Shown here piece after piece: positions 35,559 to 47,786 of a stretch of DNA of 64,000 bases. Source of the DNA: Lagopus muta. Lineage: Eukaryota > Chordata > Aves > Galliformes > Phasianidae. Location: contig NC_064438.1 of assembly GCF_023343835.1 (NCBI RefSeq), positions 16,721,077-16,785,076 on the forward strand, written 5' to 3'. Numbering within the stretch: the first letter of the stretch is position 1; each line of letters starts with the position of its first letter. A program made the translations under genes and the position numbers. Below the pieces are notes generated by a model. It ran no database searches. It saw only the letters and a program-made list of their open reading frames with translations, and was not told where the DNA came from.

Positions 35559-38500
35559 TCAGTCCTTCTCCTGTGCCAGACTCTCTTCTGTGATGCCCTG
35601 GGCTGCGAGCTCAGCCAGGACGTTGTCCAGGTAGTTGACGTCAGGGTAACCGTGACCGGTGAGGTTGGAGCCAAACTCTGTCTTGTGGTGGATCTCATTC
35701 CATATCACTGTGTCTGACTCACCCGTGGTGCTGGAGGTCCCAATGGCAAAAATCAAGCGTCGGTCCCAGGCTACAAGCAACAACTTCAGTACCTGGGGAG
35801 GGGGAGATGGGGCAGGCAGCAAGGTGGGCACAGGAGCTGCAGGCAGCACCCACCTTTGCTGAGCACTTGACTACCCAGGCAAGCCCTCACCAAGGCTGAC
35901 CAGGGATCCCAGGAGCAGAGTCCCATCCCATGCTGTTTCACACCAACCAAAATAGCAGAGCTCTCTAGCACTCCCAGGACAGGCTACATCGAAGGAAGAT
36001 CTTCACCCGGACTTGTGTGCCAAAGCCAAGCCTGCTTTTCTCCATGCTCCAAATCCCTGTCCCCGTCTCTCTCCCCCTCACAAGCATGCTTTGCCAGCCT
36101 GAGCCCCTCTCACCTTCCTGCCCTTCTCACTGTCAGGCAGGTAGCAGTGCCGTGGGAAGCCACGGGCAGTGAAGCTCTTTCCTGGGTTTGGATGCTCTGG
36201 TCCCTACAACATGCAATGGGAGAGAAAAATAAAATACAATTTAGAACTCAAAAGCACACTCTGGGTGCAACACAACACCGAAACTCCATCAGAGGCAGCT
36301 GCCTCTGCCACATGGAGAGGGCTTAATCACACAGCAGCTGCACTCTAACAGCAGCCCTAAAATTACCACCCCCAACCTTAGGTCACAGATGCAACAGCAG
36401 CAGGGCTGCGGGTCCCCACAAGGATGGCTCACCACCAACGCACTCCCCAGGACGCACCTGCACCCCTGGGGGGATGTTGTAGATGATACGGATGGTTTTG
36501 CAGTCAGAGTGGCCGGGCAATGCGTGAGGGATGATGTGGTACTCCATCTTCCCCGGGGGCTGCGTCCCTGTCTTCACCCCATAAATGGTTTTGCAGGTTG
36601 GGCATTGCAGGCTACCATCCTGAGAGAGGGAAATAATGAAAGCAGTGCTCCCCAGCACCACCCAGCATGAACACACACACAGGCACTCAGGAAGCAGGAG
36701 GGGACTGGGAGGGCCTGCAAACCAACTGGAACCAAACACCCGAGGTCTGAACTGTTCTTCCTCATCAGCTTCACGAGCCCTACCTCTGTTTTTTTGTTTT
36801 GGTTTGGCAGAGAGAGAAACAGATGGCAGAATAACAATCTCTAAGCAACATGGAATGCTTTTTCCTAGGCATGCCAAACAAAACAGCCCTGTGCAGAGGG
36901 CTCAGAAGTCCACCTGCAGCTGGAAAAGCAGCAGTGGTGTGTGCACGGACCAAAGGTCACCTCTCCAGCCCTGGGAGGGAAGTAAGGACAGGAACCACAG
37001 CGGGGAAACAAAACAGCCATACAAACCCAGTTTGTGATTCAGCATTTCCAGCAAAAATCTGCCCTTCACAGACTGTTTTATGGAGACACATGGTTATGGC
37101 ATGCACCAGGCCCCCCTCACGTCACCAAGCTGGGGGTTCAGGACCCTAGGGCTGCAGCCTCGCACCTTGTTGCCGTTGTTGTACATGGCCACCAGGCAGT
37201 GGAGGTGGAAGATGTGGCCACACTTGGCCAGTTTCCCCACCAGGTCAGGCTTGATGGCTGGCTGGGGGCCCTTGTAGCCGGACGGCGCCGAGAGCCTCTC
37301 CATGCAGATGGTGCAGTCCTGCATGGAGAATGGATGGATAGGGCCCTCTGACATGTGCCCAGGGCTCACAGCCCCTCTTCAGAGGGGCCAGGAGGAGAGG
37401 CTGCAGATACACAGCACAGCCCAGGGGCACTGCCACCTCCCACCCTGCGGACAGCCCAAGCCGTTGCTCGCACCTCATCTGGCGGATGCCGCACCTTCTG
37501 AAGGTATTTCTTCAGCACCTCTTCTGGAGCTTTACCTGAAGGAGAGAGAGAGTCAGCAGGGCTGGGGTCAGTGGGCCTACAGCCAGGAGGGTGGGAAGGG
37601 CCAGAGAGGGCTCACCCTTCTTGGCCTGTTTCTTGGTGGTCTTGCGGCAGGTGTGGGAGATGCCGGGGATGGACTGGATCTCGCTCTTGCTGACAGGCGG
37701 AGGGTGCAGCACCAGCTTGGGGGGCCGTGTCAGGCAGACAGGCAGCCCGGCTGCACTCATCAGGATCCCTGTGATGCCTGAGGGGGGGGGGGGGGGGGGG
37801 GGCAAGACAGCGTTAAGGAATGAAGACGACCCCCACAGACCTCCCTGGTGGGGCCATCCTCACCTGCCAGAGCTGGGTTCACAGGGCTGGAGCCATTGAG
37901 GTTCTTCACGGGGACAGTAGGGACCCTGCAGAGAAAGCACAGGACCGCATCAGGGCTCACGGCCCACACCAGACAGCAGTTTCCCAAGCAACCAAGCAGG
38001 CCCTGGCTGGAAGGAGAGAATTCTCCACCAAGCCCTGTGCCCCCCGCCCTGCTGCCGCCTTTTCTGTCGCTCTTTAGAAACTCCGCCTGCGTCTCCAAAC
38101 CATTCACAGCCTCTTTTTGTCGCTGGGTTGCTGTTTTTTTCCCCCTCCATTCTCCCTACAGTCACTGCATAGCCGCTCCCCCCGCCCCGCGTCAGGGCTC
38201 TCTTCCATGGGAAAGTTTCCCGGTGGGTCAGGAGCGCAGAGGGAAGGGGGAGGACAGAGGGAAGGAAAGGGGCCAGGCTGTGACAGGAGGCCGACAGCAG
38301 AGCAGACAAAAGGGAGAAATGGCGCATTGAGTGGCCCCCACCCCAGCACAAAAAATGGTCCACAGAGGGTGGGGAAGGACCCCTTCTTACAGGGCCCAGT
38401 CTTTTCTGTGGCAGGGGAAGGGTGGGGAACAGAGATGGAAGGGGAAGGGTAGGAGACAGAGAAAGGACTGAAGAAAGAGCAGCCCAGCCTCCTCATTGAG

Positions 38501-41247
38501 ATGCAGGAGGGCATTCTGCGATGCCCGCTCCCTCCCCACACAGGGACCAGGGGAGAGTGAAGGGCCGGCAGAGCCCTCTGCCCATGAGGAAGAGTTGGGG
38601 CTTCCCTCCCCCATGCTAAATGGCTCAGGGATGCGGCCCCCTTTTCCCCACTCTCGCTTGCACACACACAGCAGGACTCACCCCGAGGCAATAAGCACGC
38701 GAGACTGGGCGATGGCCAGGCGCTGCAGGTGGCTGCGGTTCAGGGTGCCGAGGCTGGGCCGGGCCGCCTTGCTGCTGCCCGCGCCGGGGGGGCTTGCAGC
38801 AGGGCCGGCTGGGCTCAGGGCAGGTGTGCTGGCTGCCTGCCGCCGGACACCCTGTGAGCCCAGAGGCTTCAGCGATCCGCGTGCTGCGGCCGTGCCATCA
38901 GGCACCTTGGCACCTGAGGTGGGTGCCGGGGCCTTGGGGGTGACGGGAGGAGCAGGGGGAGTTTTGCGCGGCTGCAGGGTAGCAGCCCCCAGGCCGCCAG
39001 CTGACACGGCAGCTTTGACGCTCATCACCAGGAGGCACTGGGGGCAGGCGCAGGCGGGGGCCGGGGGGGCCGCTGCCGCCCCAGGGCTGGCCGGCCAGGA
39101 CTGTGACTTGGGCAGGGTGCCCGACACCAGGGGGTACACCATGTCGAGGCGGCGGCGGACGCGGCGCTTGCGCTGGGTCTGCCGGTTGATCTGGCCCATA
39201 GTGGCGAAGTCGATCACGTAGCAGAAGCCGATGGTGCTGAGGTCCACCCAGGGGTGCTGCTTCTCGTACGCACGCTGGATGGTGATGCCCACGTCCATGT
39301 CGTAGGGAGTCCAGGAGCCGCTGTCGTTCTCCCACTCCCACACGACGCCTTTGCCCGGTGCCGAGGACGGGTCATAGTAGCTGCGCCGCACGGGGCGGAT
39401 AGTGCCTGCGGAGGGGACGGAGATTTCATCAGAACCCGTCACCAGCCAGTGAACACCATGGAACTGCCCCGACCGGCCTCACTGGTGTTGGAATGACAGC
39501 TTCCTGACTCAGCCACTGTCCCCACCCTGCCACGGGAACAGCGTGCCTCAGTTTCCCCAGGCCACCCCGGCACCAATGTGACGCCCGTCAGCCCGTCACA
39601 GCACACCTCAGCCAGGTCCCGCCTGGCACCGCAGCAGAACACGATTGTCCTGCTCTGACCGGCCACGTGTCCCCTTAAAGCCCACAGGAATGTCAGTCCC
39701 CCTTAATCCCGACCCCTACCACTACCATCAGCTCCCATGCCAGAACGGGTTCCCCCTGAGCAGGCTGGAGAGCAGAGAAGTGGGTCACCGCCCCATCACG
39801 CACAGGGGCACCTGGTGGGGGAAAAGCTGCCGGCACAAAGCAGCGCTGGGGCCAGAGGGGAGCGGGGCCTCGCTGCACGCAGTGATTTATCCTAATCCGG
39901 CGCGAGGCGAGGAGGGCGGCAGCGACGGCATGCGGCATCTGGCAGCTCTGGCGCTGTGGGAAAGTGGCGTGTCCCCCCCCGGCCCGGCGGCCGGCTGGCC
40001 TCCCATTCAGCAAGGGAAGAAAGGGGACAATAGCTATTCAGGGCCTGCCAGGGTCGCGACCCCCCCAAATCAGAGCTGTTTAATGACCCAAAATACCGAC
40101 ATCCCCGGCAACCCAGGGAGAGGCAGAACAATTCCCCTTTCAGGCCTCCTCCCCTGGGCAACAATAGCCCTCAGACACATGGCGCTGAATGCTGTCCCCC
40201 GGCACCAAAGGTCCCTTGTCCCCGAGCACCCGGGCGGGCCATGGTTCCCACCAGCCCCGGGCTGCTGGGGAAGGCAGCACCACAAGGGGACACCGCCTGG
40301 GGACAAGGGATGATGCTATCCCTTTCCTACGGCCAAGTGGGGACTGCCAGTGGAAGGAAGGAGCACAAACACCTGTGCCAAGCACACCCCACACAGCAGT
40401 GCCCTGCATTGCTTACACCTGCACTCAGCCCTCGGGGATTTCCCAACACCTGCCCGTGCTCCCCACCTGGTGTCCCCCCGCAGCCCCACCTGTACCCTGC
40501 TATGCTCCAGGGCACGACTTGTCCCCACAGCACCCCATAGGGCCAGGGGAGCACAGGGAGAGCCTCATACGCAGAGGAAAGGTCTGTAGGGAACAGAGGA
40601 GGTCCGCAGGCCCCGGCCACTAGGGCAAAAGGCTGCTTGTTGCAACAGGGCTCGGGCAGCCGCACGGCCAGCTAGGGGCAGGGAGCACGCAGGCAGCAAG
40701 GAGCAGAGCTATGCAATTCCAGGTCAGGCAGTGCGAGGCAAACACAAGGCTCAGAGTGATGCAACCCGGGGCTCAGCGAGGCGGGCAGGAGCAGGCGGCA
40801 CGGCACGGCAGCGCAACCGCGGGGCGGGCAGCGGGACGTGGAACAGAGCAGGGCAGCACAACGCAACGCGGGACCGGGAAAGGCAGCGCAGCGCAACCCG
40901 GCTCCGGCAGTGCGATGCAGCACGGGCCCGGCAGCGCAGCACCGCGCAGCACCGTGCGATGCGATTCCAGGTCAGGCGGCACCGCGCGACGCAAGGTGGG
41001 AACATGGGCGGCCCCGGGTCGGCCGGGCTCACTCACCGGTGTCCTGGCGGAACTGGTGCATGGACTGCAGGTCGATGATGTAGGGCGCCAGGCGGCTGTC
41101 AGCCTGGCCCAGCACCACGCTGCCGCCCGCCCTCGGCCCGGCGCGGGCCACCGCCTCGATGTGATGGCTGACGGCCGGGCTGTAGGGCCGCCACCGCCCG
41201 TGTTCGTTCAGCCATTCCCACACCACCACGGCGGAGGCGAGCAGCAT
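35559..41247 (-). CDS. DTX4: Deltex 4, RING-type E3 ubiquitin ligase
   Basis: Nine coding exons, transcription order: 41247-41037, 39405-38682, 37925-37864, 37777-37616, 37535-37474, 37318-37166, 36619-36458, 36203-36114, 35792-35559; 619 residues, the same length as human. The start [19 protein letters not shown] matches the family exactly. Domains: WWE1 about 1-80 and WWE2 about 85-165 ([13 protein letters not shown]); a proline/alanine-rich linker about 180-300; RING about 408-467 (CTIC at 409-412, CGHIFHLHC at 440-448, CPTC at 464-467); Deltex C-terminal domain about 470-619 ending LAQEKD. In mammals it acts on Notch trafficking and marks TBK1 for degradation. Exons 3 and 5 are each only 62 bases. 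The start lies in a CpG island. An in-frame upstream extension to 41,796 exists but is not family-like. Confidence 0.97.
37782..37802. repeat. Run of 21 G at a DTX4 splice acceptor
   Basis: On the DTX4 strand this is an unbroken C21 tract directly before TCAG and the fourth coding exon, serving as its polypyrimidine tract. Such a run is prone to length change and to sequencing error. Confidence 0.9.
40700..41000. repeat. Degenerate GC-rich minisatellite in DTX4 intron 1
   Basis: Many irregular copies of a GGCAGCGCAACGC-like word. The sequence ATTCCAGGTCAGGC occurs near both ends (40,715 and 40,963), spaced 248 bases, suggesting that the block grew by duplication. Plus-strand open frames here are by-products of the repeat and GC content. 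Confidence 0.65.
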
Positions 41248-41650
41248 CGCTCCTCCAGCCCGGCCCGCCGCCGCCGCCGCCTCCTCCCGCTGCCCGCGGC
41301 CGCTGCAGCCCGCCCCGTCGGCTCTCGCATGCTCCGCGGAGCCCTGCCCTGCCCGCCCCGGGGCCGCCAGGGGCCGCTCAGCGCCGCGCCGGGCTGCAGC
41401 GCCTCTTCCCGGGCGAGGGGCCCGCGGCGGCGGCGGGCGGCGGCGGGGGGAGGCTCCGCATCGCAGCGCCCGCGCACCACGCAGCGCCCGCCCCGCGCGG
41501 CCCCGGCCGAGAGCGCGCTCGGGGAGGCGGGGCGCCACGCCCCCTTCGAGACGGAGCCCCGTGAAGCCACGCCCCCCCCGAGGCCACGCCCCCAGGCGCG
41601 TCCTGCCCGAGCGCGTCTCTGGGCGGCCATCCTCCGCCACCTGCGCTCCT
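40800..41650 (-). promoter_or_regulatory. DTX4: CpG island promoter of DTX4
   Basis: Very CpG-dense DNA covers the first coding exon, its 5' leader and the adjoining intron. No TATA box is apparent, as usual for such promoters. The transcription start is probably between 41,300 and 41,650. Confidence 0.75.
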
Positions 41651-41825
41651 TTCGTTGAGTGCTTCCAGCGCTGATTTTTTTCGCTATTAAGCGTAGCGCC
41701 CATCGGGGCCCGTTCTGGGGAGAACCACGCGGGTGGCTGCAAGAAAACCGTGCCCTGGTTTCTGGCAGTTGCCCATTGTGTAGCTGGAAATGCCACCTCC
41801 GAGCAGGATAGATCGCAGAGGCGTC

Positions 41826-41870
41826 GAGTGCCTTGGGTTGGAAGGGTCCTTCAGGACCGTGGCAAACTGC
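41826..41870 (-). mobile_element. Short CR1-like remnant
   Basis: CCTTGGGTTGGAAGGGTCCTTCAGGA resembles the antisense 3' UTR of CR1, but the match ends within about 45 bases. Confidence 0.4.
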
Positions 41871-42820
41871 TCAGGCAACGTCTGATGTCCTCGCCCACGC
41901 TGAGCTCTGGCATAGCTGCCAGCAGCTGCCCTGGCCCTATCGGGTTGCAGGGCGCTTTGCCAGGGCTGCTGGGGCCCCGCTGACATTCAGGTCACCTCCT
42001 GCTTGGGCTTCTGCCCCCACCCCGCTGTCCCAAAGCCAACAGTGGGACTGGGGTGCGCATTAGGCTTGGGGAAGTGGGGGACTGTGGGAGTGGCTGTGAG
42101 CCCCCCAGGTGCTGCTGAGAATGAGGGCGTGTGGGGAGGAAAGAAAGTTGTGTGCTATTGCACATAGCGAGACGTGGGAGAGAGCAATGCTTTGAGTAAT
42201 CCCCAAAAAAATAAATGCCAGAAATAGTTATTCACAAGTGCATGGAAGCAGAACCATGCAAGTAATCCAATGGGAGTTGCAAATCTGAGGCTGGACAACC
42301 AGCAGGGGGGAGGTAGGTGCACGTCCTTCCATCACAAGTTCCACCTTATGTGCCAGGCACCCCCATCCTGACCCCATAGGGCAGCCCCTGTCCTACATGC
42401 CCAACAAGCACCACAACAGCCTCACCCTCCAGCCCCCTCCGGCTGTACAGACACTGCTGGTGCTGGGGCGGCACTGTGCCAGGAGCTTCCAGCACCCGCT
42501 GGGACAAAGGCACTTTGTGCAGGGCCAGTGGCGTGGCTGTGCCTCACGATGTGCCCCAGGGAACAGGAACCCCCTACAGCGTGTTGCTCTTGGGGTCGAA
42601 GAGAAGGCAGAGCCACACAGGGACAGGGGATAACGTTGCAGCTGTACCTCCCCTGTGAGCCCTCTGCAGCTTTCTCTCATGTCCTTCTCACCTGCACCAT
42701 TCCTTCACACTCCTCCCAGACCTCTCACTCTCCTGCCACAAAGAAAAGTACTTCATTAGGAATAAGGCAGCCCAGCCAATCCAGTCCCCAAGAAGTCACA
42801 GCACCCCAGTGGCTCTCCAC
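41871..42820. other. Intergenic DNA between DTX4 and CNTF
   Basis: No convincing exon or RNA gene. ORFs here are short and without family resemblance. Confidence 0.5.
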
Positions 42821-42824
42821 ATGC

Positions 42825-42830
42825 TTTATT
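42825..42830 (-). terminator. CNTF: Probable CNTF polyadenylation signal
   Basis: Minus strand AATAAA about 740 bases after the CNTF stop codon; the first good signal downstream of the gene. Confidence 0.5.
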
Positions 42831-43567
42831 TGCTCAGCATCCACCACAGCCACCCTGGAAGAAATCAGTGGCCAACAGTGGCTGTTCACTTCTCCCTCTC
42901 CAGTCTTAAAACAGCTCCCAGAGGCAAGAAGCCTCTGGCAGAGGGTCTTTCCAGTCAGCCTTCTATATAAATACCTTCTCTATACCCTGTCCGACCAGCT
43001 AAGAAATGCCATCCAGCTCAAATCCCACTCCCCTCCTGAGAACGGCCCCAAGCAGTCAGAGCAGAAATTCAGCACGCAGAACACGCAGGCAGGGTGGGAG
43101 CTGTGCAGGAGCGGAGAGAAAAGGGAGCACCTGAACGAGGCAAAGCCTCAGACCTTGCAGAGAGGGGGACAATTCCTGAGCCACCTTTCACCAGGTGGTG
43201 CCTCCACATCGCTCTCACCCCTGCAATAACCCCGAGGCAGCTCCCCTCCTCCAGAAGCATCACCCGGCCATCAGGAGACAGCAGCAACCCGGTCCCACAG
43301 AGCAGGACAGCCCTGCACAGCACACCGGGAGTCATGGCTTCCAGGCCATGGTGGGGTTGCTGGTCGTCCACAAGGCCCACCTCGCCAGGAGTTCCCTCCC
43401 TGTACCTAAGTTTCCACCACAGGGAAAGGGGCCCATTAGGAAGCAGAAGGGCCCTGGTTAGTAGCGTGGCCCCTTCGCTCCCGGAAGCTCCCGCGCCTGT
43501 CAGCAGCCCCGCACAGAGATGGGCGCCCAGCTAAGCCCTGTCTGGGCCGGGGCTCCCCACACCTCCA

Positions 43568-44278
43568 TCACTGGCTCTCAGGCAGACCCAGCGCTGTGCC
43601 ACCGCCTGGGCCATGCTTGGCGAGCTGCCGCAGGTCCCGCACTGACCTGACGGCCCACTGGGCCAGCTCCCGCAGCACCCCCAGGCCCCGCAGCTTCTGC
43701 TCAAAGAGGCTGAGGCGTGGGGGTGCAGGGGGCTCAGAGCCCTCCTCAGCGGGGGCCCCGCGGCTCTCCAGCTCCAGCAGCTCCTCCAGGTGGTAGGCAA
43801 AGGCCGAGACCTGTAGCAGCACGGCCGCCAGCGCCGGGCCCAGCTCAGCATCGGCGTCTCCCAGCTGCTCCCGCTGCTCCTCCAGCATCTGTGCCAGCAG
43901 TGTGCGGAAGGCCCGGTAGGCTGCCAGGTTGTCCAGGAGGCGCTGGGTGCCAGTCTGCTCTGCCCAGCGCTCCGCCGCCGCCGCCGGCACCCCATCCACC
44001 GCTGCCACGCTGATAGAGGCGTCCAGGCCCTGCCGCTCCACCTGCGGGACAGACAGCTGGGATGGATGCCGGCACAAGGGTGGCCTCCAGCATCCCGCCC
44101 TGAGGAGTCTCGCGGCAGCAGCCTCCCGCCTGCACTCCCAGCCCCGAGAGCAGGGCGAACTCACGTAGATGTCCAGGAGGTCGGTGACGTCTGAGCGCAT
44201 CTTCCTGGCCAGGCGGATGCCGCGGCTGCACAGGTCGTGGTGCCGGAGAGTGGCTGAAGGGGTGTCTGCCGCCGCCAT
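43568..44278 (-). CDS. CNTF: Ciliary neurotrophic factor (avian growth-promoting activity)
   Basis: Two coding exons, 44278-44165 and 44041-43568, joined by a 123-base intron; 195 residues. The protein starts MAAADTPSATLRHHDLCSR and ends ALGLPESQ, the known avian GPA/CNTF form. It is a four-helix cytokine of the IL-6 family acting through CNTFR, LIFR and gp130 on ciliary and motor neurons. Helix A is seen as DLCSRGIRLARKMRSDVTDL; the split after LLDIY is the usual exon border. As in other CNTF proteins there is no hydrophobic N-terminal signal peptide. The start lies in GCCGCCATGG, an optimal context. ZFP91 lies upstream on the same strand, the arrangement that in mammals also gives ZFP91-CNTF read-through transcripts. 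Confidence 0.97.
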   Translation of the reverse strand: MAAADTPSATLRHHDLCSRGIRLARKMRSDVTDLLDIYVSSPCSRGWECRREAAAARLLRAGCWRPPLCRHPSQLSVPQVERQGLDASISVAAVDGVPAAAAERWAEQTGTQRLLDNLAAYRAFRTLLAQMLEEQREQLGDADAELGPALAAVLLQVSAFAYHLEELLELESRGAPAEEGSEPPAPPRLSLFEQKLRGLGVLRELAQWAVRSVRDLRQLAKHGPGGGTALGLPESQ

Positions 44279-44892
44279 GGCCCAGGCGGCCGTCCCGGAC
44301 TCACGGCGCAGTGCCCGCGCAGCCCCGGGAGGACAATCCGTTGCTGAGCTGGTGCATTCCAGCCGGGAGCTCTGCTCACGCGTCCGCTGGCCTGGCTCTC
44401 CCCCTCTTCCGCGCCTGGGGCCTGGCACGACGCTGCAGATTCCCGCCTCTGGGATCAACAGCAACAGATTATTTCCCTAATTCCCCACGCTTTGCCACTC
44501 TAAGCTTGTCGCCCAAAACGCTCTCACCCGGCAGCGACAGGCTCCTTCCCCGCGGCACAACGAGCCCCGCTCTAATCCCTGGCTCAGGCCGGAGCACGGG
44601 AAACCGCTGCCGGGAAGAGGTGAGCAGAGCCGGGACGTTGCTCAACAGCTCAGCCCAGGCAGCAGGCTGGGGCCGGAGCAAGGCGCAGCGCTGGGGACAG
44701 AGCGAGGCCCAGCCGGGGGCTAGGATACCCCTCACTCTACAGCCTGACCCCAGCAGCCGCCTCCCTCCCTTTTCCTCAAGGCGGTGGGAGCCCCCGGACA
44801 CCCCTACCCCAGATTTGTCCCACAGCAGCAGCCCCTCAGCACGAGTACCACACACAAACAGCCCTTGGGGTTGGTTTGTTTTCCTCAATACA

Positions 44893-45153
44893 TTTATTTT
44901 GGTTACGTGTTACCCAGATGAAAAGAAAAACAGAGTAGAAAAGCAGCTTCCCTTGGCCACCACAGCAGCACCCAGCACCAGGCCCCACAGCCCCCACAGG
45001 GCCCCCATAACCTGCACCCATCTCCTCCTACATCTCAGGGCTTTTATTGGGGTCAGGGCCCCGGCTTCCTTTCCAGGAAGGAGAACAATAAAATAAATAC
45101 AGGGGAAAAAAAATACAAAAAAAGTTTATTGCAAACTACTACAATAATTTATT
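44893..45153 (-). terminator. ZFP91: Cluster of ZFP91 polyadenylation signals
   Basis: Three minus-strand AATAAA hexamers (45,148-45,153, 45,125-45,130 and 44,893-44,898) lie 2.6-2.9 kb after the ZFP91 stop codon, ending a long 3' UTR about 600 bases before the CNTF start codon. Confidence 0.5.
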
Positions 45154-47786
45154 GAAGCAAACTGCATGCGAGTGAAGGAGAGACACGCAGAGGAGGAGCT
45201 GCAGGAGGGCTGTGTCAGTTGTAGGGTTTGAGACAGAGAAAGGAGTTACATCAGACTCTGCCGCACTGAGGGCGAGCAGGCTGTGGTTAGAAGACAGACA
45301 GGCAACTTGCTGAGACAGAAAAAAAAAAAAAGGGAAGCAATGAGGGCATGGGAGGGTAAGGCAGGGACCAGAGGGGTTCAGGCCAGGAGCAACACAGGAG
45401 GCAAACGAGCCACTCAGTCCTGCACCCCACAGCACGTAGCAGTGCTTGGGGCAGGGGAAGGACGAGGCCTCGCCTCCTGGCCAAGCCCGGCATTGCATCA
45501 CCAGCTGCAAGCAAGCTCCTGACCCAAAAGCATTCATTTTAGTGTCAGAGAGCAAACCCCAATCTCTCCCATTTCATTTAGTGTTCTGTGCAAGGCTCTG
45601 CCTGCCACGCAACGCTCCCTGGAGTGGTGGCAGGGCACGTGAAGCAGCTCCCAACTTGGGGGATCGATCTGCAGCTGCCAGCTGGCATGGCACAGTGCAA
45701 GCTGCGTGCTCCCCTCCTTAATTCCCCTGGATAGAAGAGCCACACTGCTGGGGATGAACCCACCTCTGTGCACTGCATGGTGCCCCTTCAGTTAGCAGTG
45801 CTTCACAAAGGGAATTCCAACTTGACCCAAGCAAGAAGCAGGCCATGCCAGCTAAAGCAACTGCTTTGTTTAGTGTACTCCCACACCACCGTGCCAGGAG
45901 TGCTGTGCTCAGCCTTCCACTCACCCTCCAGCTCACACACACAGGAGCCACAGTACAGGACCAGCGAACGCCCACACCCAGGGCACAGACCAACATAGAG
46001 CATCCCTGCAACAGCAGTGCTCTGCCTTGCTCCAACACAGACTTCAATGTCAGTGGGAAGGGAAAGGGGAAATCAGGACAAGTGGCCCAGTAAGTGCTGT
46101 CAGACTTTGGGCTACAGCTGGATTTCCAGGCAGCACAGGCGACAGAGTGGGCGTTTGGAGTCAGTTTCCTGTCAAAACTTTCCAATTCAATTCCATGTTT
46201 TATTGCTGATCTCCAGACCCCAGATACTTGACTTTGCCTGGCTGCTGTTACAGACCGGTTCTGCTGAACTCAGGCTTGGACAAAGCACTTCAGCTCTGTT
46301 CCCAGCACATAAACACAACTGAAAAAACAAGTAAACTGACAGAAAGCCCAGGTTATTGGTCACCTCTTCCAAACACACAAAGAATTCAAGGCCACCTAGT
46401 CTCCACACACAGCTTCAGATAACAGAGCAAAAAGATCCGAGCCTAAAGACCAGATGTCATTTCCTATGCAAATTCTTCCACAGGCTCTGAGCTGTCCTAA
46501 CACACCAGCAGGCAATGACCACCCCAGGGAGCAGAGATGGCTGAGCACAAGTGAGGGGCTCAGCACAGCACACCCCATTGCAGAGGCACGGACAAACCGA
46601 CAGCCTCTACTCCCACGTCAGCCCACTGCCTTGGATAGATGAGCTAAAGACAACCATACCCGATCTCTGCAGAGGAGCACCACTGTCCTGGGCCATGAGA
46701 ACAAGTATCCTGACTAATGCTGTCCTTCCCGGCAAGGCGAGGAAGTAAGGGGAGCAAAAAGAGCTGAGCTGGGAGGGAAGGAGGGAGATGAGAGGCGGTC
46801 GTGCCATCACTCACCTCATCCTCCTGCTAAAACGCTGCCGCAAGGACTCCACTGCTCTTCTCTGGGGCTCTCCCTCTGCTCTGGAAAGCCATGAGGTCTG
46901 ACTGCAGCACGCTGCTTTCACCCCAGCTCTCCGAGCTGCTGTTACATGGCATGCACACTCCCTACGGCTCTCTGGTGGGAAGGAGCCTGCTGGGAAGCAG
47001 CCTGAACCCCTGCCACCCCACCCGCCAAGAACATAACTAAAAAATACCGACCCTTTTATCAATAAATAAGGAATCTCGTTACCACAACACAAAAACGAAA
47101 CATGTTCAAAGTGCAAATTACTGTCGTCAAACCGGGATGCTCCTCCTTGCCTCTCCCACGCAGGGCTCCCGTAGCCCCCGGGCCTCTCCAAGCAAACATG
47201 ATCTATGAGCCAGGGCGTTCCCTCTGCTTCCTGCCAGGGATGGGGCCAAGTGTGGTGGGGGACAGGGACTCCTTCGCAGCCTGCCCCGCCGAGGGGGCCT
47301 AAAGTGCCGAGCCAAACTCCCAGCCCCGGGATGAAGAGTGAGGCTGCGAGGACTAGAGTTGCAGAAATGCATAGAAGTGGGACCACGGGGCAAAAAGGGA
47401 GTCCTAAGAAACTTGTCCAGAGCACACCAAATGCTTCCTAGCTTGCAAACAGGGCCAGGTCAAAGAGCCAGAAAGGCATCTACTTCGGGGTAGAGCGAAG
47501 GGTTTCAGCCTTCCCCCTCCCTCGGAGAAATCTGTCACTCAGTCCGACTTGCTCTGGTAATGGCAGCGCGTGCCCCTTTTCTGCAAAGGAGCTGTGGGAG
47601 ACAGAAGTGGTTGGGAGAAAGAGGATGTGCTGTGATCCACGCTGAGGGGAGCAGACCCTTCGGTTACTTACTAGTATTTTAAGTTTTGTTTAACTTTTCT
47701 CTCTTTCAATGCGTCTCCATTTGTTTTTTTTTTTTTCCTTTTAAATAGAGTCCAAACAGTCCCAGCACCCACGTGCTCCCCACCCA
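45154..47786 (-). other. ZFP91: Presumed ZFP91 3' UTR
   Basis: No other gene is seen between the ZFP91 stop and its polyadenylation cluster. Open frames here are short and unlike known families. A long 3' UTR is usual for this gene in mammals. Confidence 0.5.

Noticed and set aside
38496-39221. A 241-codon plus-strand frame opposite DTX4 exon 2
   Set aside because: Antisense shadow of the GC-rich coding exon.
40711-41658. A 315-codon plus-strand frame across the DTX4 CpG island
   Set aside because: Made of minisatellite and CpG-island DNA; no domain, and antisense to DTX4 exon 1.
41248-41796. N-terminal extension of DTX4 in frame upstream of 41,247
   Set aside because: The family starts at [12 protein letters not shown]; the extra residues are Arg/Gly-rich translation of CpG-island DNA.
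44311-45096. A 261-codon plus-strand frame between CNTF and ZFP91
   Set aside because: No recognisable domain or splice context; covers the CNTF promoter and ZFP91 3' end.
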